Below are positions 48,117 through 56,618 of a DNA stretch of 64,000 nucleotides, piece by piece. The notes beneath the pieces were generated by a model. That model worked only from the letters and a program-made list of their open reading frames with translations, was not told where the DNA came from and did no database searches. A program made the position numbers and the translations under genes. The number at the start of each line of letters is the position of its first letter. Position 1 is the first letter of the stretch. Source of the DNA: Rahnella woolbedingensis (lineage in GTDB: Bacteria; Pseudomonadota; Gammaproteobacteria; Enterobacterales; Enterobacteriaceae); the NCBI RefSeq assembly GCF_003602095.1, contig NZ_RAHH01000005.1, forward strand, positions 124,001-188,000. The letters run 5' to 3'.

Positions 48117-48623
48117 TTAATTCCCGCCGATAAAGTCAGCCTTGCCAATATTCACACCCAGATGGCGCAGAATGTTGTAGGCCGTGGTGATGTGAAAATA
48201 GAAGTTCGGCATGGCAAATACGGTAACATAGCTGTGTGCGGTGAATTTGAGTTCATGGTTTTTGCCTTTCACTACGATTTCACGGGATTCGTCGCCTTCC
48301 AGTTTTGCGACATCCACGCTTTCGATAAAGCGCAGGGTTTTGGCGATACGTTCCTGTAACTGGGCAAACGTCACTTCATTGTCTTCCATCGCCGGTGCGG
48401 CAACGCCTGACAGACGGGCAATCGCGCCTTTGGACATATCACTGGTGATTTGCACCTGACGCGCCAGAGGATACATATCATCAGCCAGACGGGTATTCAG
48501 GACTTCTTCTTCTGATTTTCCGTTTTCCTTTGCCCATGCCGCGCCCTTCTCCAGCAATGCTGAAAGGTTCTTTAAACCACGAACAAACTGTGCTGCCGTA
48601 CTGCCATAAAGAGATGCTGACAT
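48117..48623 (-). CDS. DUF1993 family protein
   Basis: The 168-residue protein matches the DUF1993 group: an N-terminal helix with AAQFVRGLKNLSALLEKGAA, a central DMYPLARQVQITSDMSKGAI, and the C-terminal SYVTVFAMPNFYFHITTAYN followed by ILRHLGVNIGKADFIGG. These proteins resemble the DinB-like four-helix metal-binding fold, but the function is not known. It is a single gene, converging on yafV, with no operon partner. Confidence 0.85.
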   Translation of the reverse strand: MSASLYGSTAAQFVRGLKNLSALLEKGAAWAKENGKSEEEVLNTRLADDMYPLARQVQITSDMSKGAIARLSGVAAPAMEDNEVTFAQLQERIAKTLRFIESVDVAKLEGDESREIVVKGKNHELKFTAHSYVTVFAMPNFYFHITTAYNILRHLGVNIGKADFIGGN

Positions 48624-48780
48624 GATGCTTCCTTAGTAAGTGAAGTGTTAGAACAACCGGCGCTACATTAGCGCGTTCCGTTCTAAACAGCGCGACGTTT
48701 TATAGCAGTGAAGTGTGACGAAATGCTGGTTTGCGACACACTTCCCTCTTTTTGTCAGAGCATGTAAAGACATCCCGGTG

Positions 48781-48796
48781 TGGATCAATTCTTGCA
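48781..48796 (+). promoter_or_regulatory. Sigma-54 promoter for the CTP-synthase-like gene
   Basis: TGGATC-AATTC-TTGCA matches the -24/-12 consensus TGGCAC-N5-TTGCA, with the invariant GG and GC at the correct 10-bp spacing. It ends 40 bp upstream of the ATG at 48837. The same pattern occurs at two other promoters of the purine cluster. Confidence 0.7.
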
Positions 48797-48836
48797 TTCA
48801 ATACCCCCGCAAAAAACATCTGACAGAGGACTACTG

Positions 48837-50105
48837 ATGACCATCACCTTTATTGCACACTCCACGCCCGAACCTGCGTTGTACGGCGCGATGGCAGCGA
48901 TACTTGCTGAACTCCGCGCTTTGCCGCTGTGTCACTTTCCCGTCAGTCATGATGCACAACGTTACCCGAATGCCCGTCAGCACGTGACGGCGCAGGGACA
49001 CGCACTGACCAGCGGACTGGTGTGGCTTGAGCGCCTGACCGGGCGCGGTGCGGGTGAAGAGTCCGGCCTTGAATCTCTGATATATCGGGCACTTAAAGAA
49101 GATATCGTCGTGCCGCTGCGTGAACCGTTACCCGCCGGGCTGGCGGCACAAATCACGGAACAGGACATAGAAATTGAGTCACTGACCGTGGTACGCACTC
49201 AGGATAAATTTCAGCTCGAAGACTGCCTCACCGGCAAAATTCGCAGTAATGGCTGGGGGCGCGATGCCTTCGGCCGCTGGGCGTTAGGCTCCGTCTCACA
49301 GCCGGTGATGCGGGCAGGAAAAACCCTGCGCGTGGCGCTGGTGGGCGATTTTGCCGAGCAGCGCGACAGCTATCCGGCGATGCTCGCTGCACTGGGAGAC
49401 GCCGCCGATGCACTGGCAATGAACATTGACGTGGTTTATGTGACCGCCGCGTTACTGGGCAGTCAGCTCGACTGCACGCTTTGCGATGTCGATGGCATTA
49501 TCTTGCCGGGAGCGACGTTAACGTCAGGCGATCATCAGGCCAGCCCGCTGGCGACCGCCGCATGGGCACTGGAAAACCGCACCCCGGTGCTGGGTATCAA
49601 TCAGGGAATGCATCAGATGGTGACGGCGCTGGGCCAGAAAGTGCTCGGGCCGGATCGCGTGGTGATGCACGGCCCGTCAACGCTGGGCAGTCTGCAAACC
49701 GGTCTGCCGCTCGCCGAGCACGCGCAGCCGCGGCTGGGGAATCATCCGGTCATCACCCGCAATGGCAGCCTGCTGGCGAATAAAATGGGCGACGAATTTA
49801 CGCTGCGCTATAACCAGCGCCGCTATCTGAATCCGCATTTGCTGGCGGAACTGGAATGTACGGGATTGCGGATTTCAGGTTATGACGAAAGCGCCGAACA
49901 GGCGCAGGCGGTAGAACTGGATAATCATCCGTTCTTTATGGGCGTTCAGGGGCAGCCGGAGCTGATGTCGCGCCGCGAACGTCCGAATCCGCTGCTGATG
50001 GCGTTTCTGCAACAGGTGCGTCAGAGTAACCGTGAGCGGGATGTCAGCCACGCGGCGCTGACTCAAAGCGTGCGGTTAAAGCATCCGCACCTGCTGATGG
50101 GCTGA
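48837..50105 (+). CDS. CTP-synthase C-terminal-like protein with inactive glutaminase domain
   Basis: The protein has 422 residues; ATG 48837 has AGAGGA upstream and gives MTITFIAHSTPE (a GTG frame start at 48780 lies inside the sigma-54 promoter). Residues about 187-415 resemble the glutamine amidotransferase domain of CTP synthase: LRVALVGDFAEQRDSYPAML, LGINQGMHQMVTAL and NHPFFMGVQGQPEL. The catalytic Cys of the usual GICLGM motif is Asn255, and the His of the HPE pair is Gln373, so glutaminase activity should be absent. Residues 1-185 show no domain I recognise. It converges on the uraH-hpxJ operon and has its own sigma-54 promoter, suggesting a role in purine catabolism or nitrogen sensing. 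Function unknown. Confidence 0.85.
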   Translation: MTITFIAHSTPEPALYGAMAAILAELRALPLCHFPVSHDAQRYPNARQHVTAQGHALTSGLVWLERLTGRGAGEESGLESLIYRALKEDIVVPLREPLPAGLAAQITEQDIEIESLTVVRTQDKFQLEDCLTGKIRSNGWGRDAFGRWALGSVSQPVMRAGKTLRVALVGDFAEQRDSYPAMLAALGDAADALAMNIDVVYVTAALLGSQLDCTLCDVDGIILPGATLTSGDHQASPLATAAWALENRTPVLGINQGMHQMVTALGQKVLGPDRVVMHGPSTLGSLQTGLPLAEHAQPRLGNHPVITRNGSLLANKMGDEFTLRYNQRRYLNPHLLAELECTGLRISGYDESAEQAQAVELDNHPFFMGVQGQPELMSRRERPNPLLMAFLQQVRQSNRERDVSHAALTQSVRLKHPHLLMG

Positions 50106-50116
50106 TTGACAGAAAG

Positions 50117-50452
50117 TTAGCTGCCGCGATAGGTCGAGTAAGAGTACGCACTGATCAGGAGCGGCAGATGGTAATGATCCTGCTCGCCGTCGATCATCAC
50201 ATCAATAATTGCCGAGTGATAAAGCGTGTCGCGCCCGGTCGCTTTGAAATACGCGCCGATGTCGGCACATAACCGGTAATGGCCGCAAGCCACCGGTTCA
50301 GGCGTTAATTTCGCGGCGCGCCCGTCAGCGTCGGTTTGGCTTTCGCTGATAACCGTGATTTTCTGCCCTTCAAGGCTTTCCAGCCAGACGCGCACATTGG
50401 CTGCGGGCTGGCCCAGAGAGGTATCGAGAATATGCGTGGTAATGCGGGTCAT
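50117..50452 (-). CDS. uraH: 5-hydroxyisourate hydrolase
   Basis: UraH, a transthyretin-related homotetramer, hydrolyses 5-hydroxyisourate to OHCU, the step after urate oxidation. The protein has 111 residues. It begins TRITTHILDTSLGQPAANVR and ends YHLPLLISAYSYSTYRGS, with the diagnostic C-terminal YRGS. No signal peptide, so it is cytosolic. It is the last gene of the operon, overlapping uraD by 4 bp. Confidence 0.97.
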   Translation of the reverse strand: MTRITTHILDTSLGQPAANVRVWLESLEGQKITVISESQTDADGRAAKLTPEPVACGHYRLCADIGAYFKATGRDTLYHSAIIDVMIDGEQDHYHLPLLISAYSYSTYRGS

Positions 50453-50946
50453 GGCTGGAATATCTCCTTTAAACGCAGAAGGGTGATTTCTTTAAGCTGC
50501 TGAGCAGTTTCCTGATATTCGGCGTCCGGTGAGTTCTTCAGACGTCGTTGCAGATTCTCGAGGATTTCTTCTGAACTGCGCCCTTTGGCGCGGATCAAAA
50601 ATACCCGCCCGAAGCGTTGTTCATAGCGCAGATTACCTTCATGCAGCGCATCAATCACCGTTTGCTGGCTGATATTGAGCGTCGCCTGTTCGCCACGGGA
50701 AAGCTGCGCTTCCTGACTGGCACCGCTGGCGCGTTCACCGATGCGCGGATGCGCCGACAGCGCCTGAGTAATATCTTGCGGCTGCCAGTTTTCGCAGGCA
50801 GAACCGGCGCTTTGCAGCACCTCTTCCACGCAAGTGTAAGGCCGCATGTCACTGACCGTTTTCGCCCAGGCCGGAATATTCACCAGCGGGCGCAACAGCG
50901 CCACGGCTTCGAATTCGGATAACGCATTAAATTCTTCCGGGGTCAT
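50449..50946 (-). CDS. uraD: OHCU decarboxylase
   Basis: UraD decarboxylates 2-oxo-4-hydroxy-4-carboxy-5-ureidoimidazoline to S-allantoin, making the product stereospecific. The 165-residue helical protein shows the family motifs ALLRPLVNIPAWAKTVSDMR, LSAHPRIGERASGASQEAQL with the catalytic His, and EQRFGRVFLIRAKGRSSEEI. It overlaps hpxK and uraH by 4 bp at each end, indicating coupled translation in the operon. Confidence 0.96.
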   Translation of the reverse strand: MTPEEFNALSEFEAVALLRPLVNIPAWAKTVSDMRPYTCVEEVLQSAGSACENWQPQDITQALSAHPRIGERASGASQEAQLSRGEQATLNISQQTVIDALHEGNLRYEQRFGRVFLIRAKGRSSEEILENLQRRLKNSPDAEYQETAQQLKEITLLRLKEIFQP

Positions 50947-52217
50947 AAATGCCCCTCACTGAAACTCAGCACCGTATTGATATACGCCTGCACCGCGTAA
51001 GCCACGTCACCGGTGGTGACGGATTCATCGGGATGATGGCTGATGCCGTCTTTGCAGCGCACAAACAACATGCCGACCGGCCAGCATTCGGCGATAGCAA
51101 TCGCGTCATGTCCGGCGCCGCTTGGCAGTGACATCGCCTGCCCCTGCAATTGCAGAACGCTCTGACTCAGACGGTGCTGCAAACCGGCGCTGCACGTCGT
51201 CGCGCTGATACCGTAAAACTGTTCGGCGGCAAACGCCAGCCCGCGCCGGGCGGCGATATCCCGCCCTTTCGCCAGCAGCGTTTCCAGCAGCGCAGAGAGA
51301 TCATCATCACGCGGACCACGGACATCCAGCGACAATTTCACCTGCCCCGGAATAACGTTCACCGCGCCCGGCAGGCATTCGAGCGTGCCGACGGTGGCCA
51401 CCAGATTGCGGCCGGTGGTCGTGGTGATACTTTCAATCGCCAGCGTCCATTCGGCGGCGGCGGTCAGGGCGTCCTGACGCTGCCCCATCGGCACGGTGCC
51501 GGCATGTCCGGCGTGACCGGTAAATTCGCAATTAAGGCGACGCGCACCGTTGATGGCGGTAACAACACCGAGCGGCACATCTGCCGCCTGCAGGCACGGC
51601 CCCTGCTCGATATGCAATTCCAGATAAGCGCAGAAATCGCTGACCGCACGCTGTGACGCGCCGATCTTCAGCGGATCCAGCCCGAAATTCTGCATGGCTT
51701 GTGCGACCGAAATCCCCTTCGCGTCCTGACGTTCCAGCCAGTCCGCTGGCCAGGTGCCGGTCAGCCCGCGACTGCCGAGCAGCGTGATACCAAAGCGAGT
51801 GCCTTCTTCGTCGCAAAACCCGACAATTTCCACCGCCATCGGCAAGCGGATGCCGTTCTGATGCAAATGCGCCACCACTTCCAGCGCGGTCAGCACGCCG
51901 AGCGGACCGTCGTAACGCCCCGCATTACGCACGCTATCGAGATGCGAACCGAGCAGCAGCGCAGGCGCAGAAGCGTCCAGCCCTTCGTAGCGTCCGCAAA
52001 TATTACCGACGCCGTCCTGCCAGACGCGCATACCTGCGGCAGTCATCCATTCGCTCACCAGACGGTTGGCCTGCAAATGTTCTTCGGAAAGATACACACG
52101 GGTCAGTTGTCCCGGCATTTCACTGATGGCGGCGAGTGCGTCGCAGCGCGCCATCACCCGTTCAGCGGCAAATTTTGCGCTTTCGGAAACCGCAGCCAGC
52201 GTAAAGGCTTCAGCCAT
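50943..52217 (-). CDS. hpxK: Allantoate amidohydrolase (M20-type)
   Basis: This 424-residue metal-dependent amidohydrolase of the hydantoinase/carbamoylase (M20) family converts allantoate to ureidoglycine with release of CO2 and ammonia. Blocks include LLLGSHLDSVRNAGRYDGPL (metal site), EIVGFCDEEGTRFGITLLGS, LELHIEQGPCLQAADVPLGV and PSGAGHDAIAIAECWPVGML. The substrate is assigned from context: it lies directly between a ureidoglycine aminotransferase and the urate-pathway genes, as in the Klebsiella hpxJK pair. A related beta-ureidopropionase or ureidoglycolate activity cannot be excluded by sequence alone. Confidence 0.9.
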   Translation of the reverse strand: MAEAFTLAAVSESAKFAAERVMARCDALAAISEMPGQLTRVYLSEEHLQANRLVSEWMTAAGMRVWQDGVGNICGRYEGLDASAPALLLGSHLDSVRNAGRYDGPLGVLTALEVVAHLHQNGIRLPMAVEIVGFCDEEGTRFGITLLGSRGLTGTWPADWLERQDAKGISVAQAMQNFGLDPLKIGASQRAVSDFCAYLELHIEQGPCLQAADVPLGVVTAINGARRLNCEFTGHAGHAGTVPMGQRQDALTAAAEWTLAIESITTTTGRNLVATVGTLECLPGAVNVIPGQVKLSLDVRGPRDDDLSALLETLLAKGRDIAARRGLAFAAEQFYGISATTCSAGLQHRLSQSVLQLQGQAMSLPSGAGHDAIAIAECWPVGMLFVRCKDGISHHPDESVTTGDVAYAVQAYINTVLSFSEGHL

Positions 52218-53455
52218 TACTGACCTCCTGCGTAATGATCCCAGGCAGCCTGCGCCCCTGCGCCGTATTTCGACGCAAAGCCCAGACGGTTAAGCACGGC
52301 TTCCAGCGCCACCAGGGTTTGCAACACGCAGTCTTTACGCGCGTTGTAGCCCATGGTGCCAATACGCCAGATTTTCCCGGCCAGCGGACCAAACGAAGTA
52401 CCGATTTCAATGCTGAAATCGTTGAGCATCATCTGACGAACCTGTTCGCCGTGAACGCCCTGCGGGATCACCACGCCGAGTACGTTATTCATGCGGTGGT
52501 TCAGGTCGCCAAATACTTCCAGCCCCATGCCCTGAATGCCTGCCAGCAACGCGCCGCCGTGCAATTTGTGGCGTGCAATGCCGGTATCGAGCCCTTCTTC
52601 CAGAATGATGCGGGCACATTCGCGTGCGGCAAACAGCATGCTGGTGGCTTCGGTATGGTGATTCAGACGCTCCGGGCCCCAGTAATCCATGATCATGCCC
52701 AGATCGAAATAGTTGGAGTAGATCATCTCTTCGTCACCGTCGGCGTGATCGGCGGTACGGATGCCTTCTTCCACGCATTTACGGCGGCGGATTTGTTCTT
52801 CAAAGCGCGGGCTGATGGTCACCGGTGAACTGCCGGAAGGACCGCCAAGGCATTTTTGCAAACCGGCAGATACGGCATCTAAGCCCCAGGCGTCGGTTTC
52901 CAGCGGGTTGCCGCCAAAGGACGCCGTGGCATCGGAGTAGAACAGCACGCCGTGGCGACGACAGATTTCCCCCAGCTGTTCCAGCGGCTGCAACATGGTG
53001 GTGGACGTATCGCCCTGCACGGTCAGCAACCAGCGCGGTTTCACCGATTTAATCGCATCTTCGATTTGCTGCGGGTCAAACACTTCCCCCCACGGCGCTT
53101 CGAGGGTGTGCACTTCGGCACGGCAGCGGCGGGCGATTTCACACAGCAGATGTCCGAAACGGCCAAACACCGGCACCAGGACTTTATCGCCCGGACGGAT
53201 ACCGGAAAGCAGCACGGCTTCTATCCCGGCGCGCGAGGTGCCGTCGATCAGAAACGTCCACTGGTTTTCGGTTTTGTACAGCGCGCGGTACAGCGCCATC
53301 ACTTCGTTCATGTAGCCGGTCATGACCGGATCATATTGCCCGACCAGCTGGCTCGCCATCGCCCGCAATACACGCGGATCAGCATTGATCGGCCCCGGCC
53401 CCATCAGCAGACGGGTCGGCGGGTTGATTTGTCCGGGAGAGATGAAATCTGACAT
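52217..53455 (-). CDS. hpxJ: Ureidoglycine-glyoxylate aminotransferase
   Basis: This 412-residue PLP enzyme of class V (alanine-glyoxylate aminotransferase/PucG type) transfers the amino group of ureidoglycine to glyoxylate, giving oxalurate and glycine. Visible are GPGPINADPRVLRAMASQLV, the PLP-binding SGIRPGDKVLVPVFGRFGHL, the Asp in YSDATASFGGNPLETDAWGL and the lysine in SAGLQKCLGGPSGSSPVTIS. Its stop abuts hpxK, and it begins 18 bp after the transporter ATPase gene, so it is cotranscribed with both. Confidence 0.93.
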   Translation of the reverse strand: MSDFISPGQINPPTRLLMGPGPINADPRVLRAMASQLVGQYDPVMTGYMNEVMALYRALYKTENQWTFLIDGTSRAGIEAVLLSGIRPGDKVLVPVFGRFGHLLCEIARRCRAEVHTLEAPWGEVFDPQQIEDAIKSVKPRWLLTVQGDTSTTMLQPLEQLGEICRRHGVLFYSDATASFGGNPLETDAWGLDAVSAGLQKCLGGPSGSSPVTISPRFEEQIRRRKCVEEGIRTADHADGDEEMIYSNYFDLGMIMDYWGPERLNHHTEATSMLFAARECARIILEEGLDTGIARHKLHGGALLAGIQGMGLEVFGDLNHRMNNVLGVVIPQGVHGEQVRQMMLNDFSIEIGTSFGPLAGKIWRIGTMGYNARKDCVLQTLVALEAVLNRLGFASKYGAGAQAAWDHYAGGQ

Positions 53456-53473
53456 AGTTAATCCTTTAAAATA

Positions 53474-54226
53474 TTAGCTTGCGGCAGCTTCGTTCAAACC
53501 GCGGACCGAAGCGATAAATTGTTTCAGTTCTGGCGTTTTCGGGTTGGCAAACAGCGCCCGGCTTTCGCCCTGTTCCCACACGGTGCCCTGATGCATGAAC
53601 ACCACGCGGTCGCCCACCTCACGGGCAAAATTCATTTCGTGCGTCACCAGCACCAGCGTCATGCCCTCTTTCGCCAGTTGCTCGAGCACTTTCAATACTT
53701 CGCCGACCAGTTCGGGATCCAGCGCCGAGGTGATTTCATCACACAGCAGCACTTTCGGCGTCATCGCCAGCGCACGGGCAATCGCCACACGTTGTTGCTG
53801 GCCGCCGGAAAGATTCGACGGGTAATAATCCATCCGATCCGCCAGCCCGACTTTAGCCAGCATCTGCGCGGCAAGTTCACGGCATTCGGCGGCAGACTTT
53901 TTCAGCACACGGCGCGGTGCCAGCATGACGTTTTCCAGCGCGGTCATGTGCGGGAAAAGGTTGAAGCTCTGGAATACCATGCCCACGGAACGGCTGATGT
54001 CACGCGCCTGCGAATCGCGGTCGGTGATGGTCATACCGCCCAGTTTGATGCTGCCATCCTGATAGCCTTCCAGCCCGTTCATGCAGCGCAGCAGCGTACT
54101 TTTTCCTGAACCGCTGCGCCCGATGATTGAAATCACTTCGCCGCTGTCGATATCCAGATCCACGCCTTTCAGTACGTGGTTCTGGCCGTAAAATTTCTGA
54201 ACCTGGTTGATGGTGATCAGTGGCAT
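53474..54226 (-). CDS. Amino-acid-type ABC transporter ATP-binding protein
   Basis: The protein has 250 residues from ATG 54226 ([20 protein letters not shown]); a longer frame to 54289 would run inside the permease gene. It has Walker [21 protein letters not shown], signature [17 protein letters not shown], Walker [14 protein letters not shown] and the switch His in [13 protein letters not shown]. It belongs to the polar-amino-acid (GlnQ/HisP) class. It is part of the transporter-hpxJK-uraDH operon, so the cargo is probably a ureide or other purine breakdown product, though sequence alone only shows a small polar solute. Confidence 0.94.
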   Translation of the reverse strand: MPLITINQVQKFYGQNHVLKGVDLDIDSGEVISIIGRSGSGKSTLLRCMNGLEGYQDGSIKLGGMTITDRDSQARDISRSVGMVFQSFNLFPHMTALENVMLAPRRVLKKSAAECRELAAQMLAKVGLADRMDYYPSNLSGGQQQRVAIARALAMTPKVLLCDEITSALDPELVGEVLKVLEQLAKEGMTLVLVTHEMNFAREVGDRVVFMHQGTVWEQGESRALFANPKTPELKQFIASVRGLNEAAAS

Positions 54227-54879
54227 TACTGTTTCTCTCCACGCAATGATTTTTCTAAATGCTGGCTGTAACGCGACAGCGGATAGCACATCAGGAAGTA
54301 GCCCAGCGCCACTAATCCAAACACTTTAAACGGCTGATAGGTCACATTGTTCAGCATCGTTCCGGCTTTGGTCAGTTCGACAAACCCGATAATCGACGCC
54401 AGCGCTGTGCCCTTCACCACCTGTACGGAAAACCCGACGGTCGGCGCGATGGCAATCCGCAGCGCCTGCGGGGTGATCACCCGCCACAGCGTTTGCCCGA
54501 AATTCAGGCCGAGGCAGCGCGACGCTTCCCACTGACCTTTCGGTAACGCGGCAATGCTGCCACTCCAGATATCCACCAGATAGGCGCTGGTGTAAAGCGT
54601 CAGCGCCAGCGCAGCCGCCGTCCACGGGCTGACGTTGATTCCAAACAGCCCGAGGCCAAAGAAAGCCAGAAACAGCTGCATCAGCAACGGCGTGCCCTGA
54701 AACAGCTCGGAATATAAACGCACAAACCGCGTTGGCCAGCGGCGTTTGGTCAGGCGCAATAACAGCAGCGGCAAGGTCACCAGCGTGCCACCGATAAACG
54801 CGGTCAGCGAAAGCAGCAACGTCCAGCGAGCCGCCAGCAGGAGATTGCGCACAATGTCCCAGTCGGTGAAAGTCATCAT
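54226..54879 (-). CDS. Amino-acid-type ABC transporter permease (second)
   Basis: The 217-residue inner-membrane permease of the HisM/GlnP type has about five membrane segments; the EAA loop that contacts the ATPase is seen in EASRCLGLNFGQTLWRVITP followed by QALRIAIAPTVG. It overlaps the first permease and the ATPase gene by one base each (TAATG-type junctions), so the four transporter genes form a tight unit. The two permeases are different proteins and probably form a heterodimer. Confidence 0.93.
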   Translation of the reverse strand: MMTFTDWDIVRNLLLAARWTLLLSLTAFIGGTLVTLPLLLLRLTKRRWPTRFVRLYSELFQGTPLLMQLFLAFFGLGLFGINVSPWTAAALALTLYTSAYLVDIWSGSIAALPKGQWEASRCLGLNFGQTLWRVITPQALRIAIAPTVGFSVQVVKGTALASIIGFVELTKAGTMLNNVTYQPFKVFGLVALGYFLMCYPLSRYSQHLEKSLRGEKQ

Positions 54880-55544
54880 CAGTTTTCACTCCCAAAGACA
54901 CGGCGTCCGGCGAGCAGTAACAACTGACGCATCGCCACTGACAACAGCAAATAGAACAAGGTAGTGACCAGATACACTTCAAAACTGAGGAAAGTCCGCG
55001 ACTGAATTAAGTTTGCGGCAAACGTCAGTTCTTCATAGGACACCTGCGATACCACCGAAGACCCGAGCATCACGATAATGCACTGGCTGACCAGCGACGG
55101 ATAAATGCGTTTCAGCGACGGCGGCAGCACGATGCGCAGGAAGGTCTGGCTGCGCGTTAATCCCAGCACGCGCCCGGCTTCCCACTGGCCTTTCGGCGTC
55201 ACCTGAATACCGGCGCGGATAATTTCGGTGCTGTACGCGCCGAGGTTAATCAGCATCGCCAGCAGCGCCGCCTCACCGGCGGTCATTTTCAGGCCGATGG
55301 CCGGCAGGCCAAAGACGATGAAAAACAGCTGCACCACAAACGGCGTATTACGGATGGCTTCGACATAAATGCCCCAGACCGTCCGCAGGGTTTTATGGTT
55401 GCCACAGCGGATGGCCGCGCCGCAAATCCCGATTGCGACGCCGCCAATGGTTGCCAGAACCGTCAGCTCAATGGTGGTCCATAATCCGGCCAGCAGTTCC
55501 GGCATATAAGGCCACAGCGCGCTAAAGTTAAGCTGATAGGTCAT
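54879..55544 (-). CDS. Amino-acid-type ABC transporter permease (first)
   Basis: The 221-residue membrane protein is of the HisQ/GlnP class, beginning FSALWPYMPELLAGLWTTIE. Its EAA loop reads EAGRVLGLTRSQTFLRIVLP, then PSLKRIYPSLVSQ. About five transmembrane helices are expected from its hydrophobic runs. It starts 25 bp after the binding-protein gene and overlaps the second permease by one base. Same proposed cargo as the rest of the transporter. Confidence 0.93.
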   Translation of the reverse strand: MTYQLNFSALWPYMPELLAGLWTTIELTVLATIGGVAIGICGAAIRCGNHKTLRTVWGIYVEAIRNTPFVVQLFFIVFGLPAIGLKMTAGEAALLAMLINLGAYSTEIIRAGIQVTPKGQWEAGRVLGLTRSQTFLRIVLPPSLKRIYPSLVSQCIIVMLGSSVVSQVSYEELTFAANLIQSRTFLSFEVYLVTTLFYLLLSVAMRQLLLLAGRRVFGSEN

Positions 55545-55568
55545 GAAAGATCTCCGTCAAAACCCTGA

Positions 55569-56360
55569 TCACGCGCCGATGGAAGCTGGCAGCGGCGCCT
55601 TCATCCATTTTTCAGACAACGTATTCAGCGTCTTATCTTTAATGCCTTCGGCGATCAGTTCATTCACTTTGTCTTTCAGTGCCGGTTCGTCTTTACGCAG
55701 CCCGACGTAGCACGGCGAATCTTTCAGCATCACTTTCGAAACCGGGGCTTTAGCCGGATTCATACGGGCAATGGCAGCCACCACCAGGTTGCCGGTAGCG
55801 ATGTATTCCACCTGACCGGACAGATATGCAGACAGCGTAGTGTTGTTGTCTTCGTAACGCTGAATTTTGGCGTCTTTCGGAGCGACATCCGTCAGCGCCA
55901 GATCTTCCACCGCGCCACGGGTCACGCCGATGGTTTTGCCGGACAGTGCTTTCAGGTCGGACAGTTTGTCACCCTGCGCGCCAAACACGCCGAGGAAGAA
56001 CGGTGCATAGGCATTGCTGAAGTCGATCACTTTTTCACGCTCAGCGTTTTTACCGAGGCTGGAAATCACCAGATCGACTTTATCGGTTTGCAGATAAGGC
56101 ACACGGTTGGCGCTGGTGACTGGCACCAGTTGCAACTTAAGTTTCATCTTATCGGCCAGATACTGCGCCATATCGATGTCATACCCTTCCGGCTGCAAAT
56201 CCTTGCTCACCGAACCAAACGGCGGGAAATCCTGAGGGACAGCCACGCGCAGCACGCCGCGCTTTTGAATATCCTGCAACTGATCGGCCATTACGCCCGA
56301 TGCCTGAAGCACCAGCATTGCCGCACCTGCCCAAGCCAACAGCCGTTTGTTCATGTTCAT
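55569..56360 (-). CDS. Periplasmic binding protein of the amino-acid-type ABC transporter
   Basis: The 263-residue protein has a signal peptide (about 1-25, ending GVMA) and a SBP family-3 domain: GVLRVAVPQDFPPFGSVSKD, then EGYDIDMAQYLADKMKLKLQ, and KTIGVTRGAVEDLALTD. Family members bind amino acids, opines or ureides. It is the first gene of the operon and starts about 44 bp downstream of the predicted start site of a sigma-54 promoter. Two nearby ATG codons (56360 and 56354) are possible starts. Confidence 0.92.
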   Translation of the reverse strand: MNMNKRLLAWAGAAMLVLQASGVMADQLQDIQKRGVLRVAVPQDFPPFGSVSKDLQPEGYDIDMAQYLADKMKLKLQLVPVTSANRVPYLQTDKVDLVISSLGKNAEREKVIDFSNAYAPFFLGVFGAQGDKLSDLKALSGKTIGVTRGAVEDLALTDVAPKDAKIQRYEDNNTTLSAYLSGQVEYIATGNLVVAAIARMNPAKAPVSKVMLKDSPCYVGLRKDEPALKDKVNELIAEGIKDKTLNTLSEKWMKAPLPASIGA

Positions 56361-56414
56361 AGATTATCTCCGGTGAAAAGTTTTTGGAACGATAGATTCT
56401 TATATTTAAAACTT

Positions 56415-56430
56415 TGCAACGAATGTGCCA
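56415..56430 (-). promoter_or_regulatory. Sigma-54 promoter of the transporter-hpxJK-uraDH operon
   Basis: On the minus strand, TGGCACA-TTCG-TTGCA is an essentially perfect -24/-12 element. It lies 55 bp upstream of the first ATG (56360). An NtrC-like site lies about 130 bp further upstream. Confidence 0.85.
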
Positions 56431-56560
56431 AAAGCGACGCAGCGGAAAAAATGTGCGCAAAGTCACGGTATGACAAGGAATTAGAAAACAGCGGGCGGGA
56501 TCAGACGCGGTTAATTTGCCCTGAACCAGGGCAAAAAGCGTGAGGTGATGAAAAACAGGA

Positions 56561-56577
56561 TGCACTGAAATCGTGCG
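56561..56577. promoter_or_regulatory. NtrC-like enhancer site
   Basis: TGCAC-TGAAATC-GTGCG has the GCAC-N7-GTGC dyad of NtrC sites (consensus TGCACC-N5-GGTGCA). It is centred about 165 bp upstream of the expected transcription start, a normal distance for a sigma-54 enhancer. A single site is visible; strong enhancers usually have two. Confidence 0.6.
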
Positions 56578-56618
56578 AAAGCACCAGAAAAGCGCCGGTT
56601 TTGTTCCTCAGACGGGAA

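Noticed and set aside
48780..48836. Longer GTG start for the CTP-synthase-like protein
   Set aside because: The extension lies within the sigma-54 promoter and expected leader, while the ATG at 48837 has a good ribosome site.
50117..53455. Urate oxidase or xanthine dehydrogenase in the cluster
   Set aside because: None of the genes in the window has flavin monooxygenase (HpxO), uricase or molybdenum hydroxylase features, so the first steps must be encoded elsewhere.
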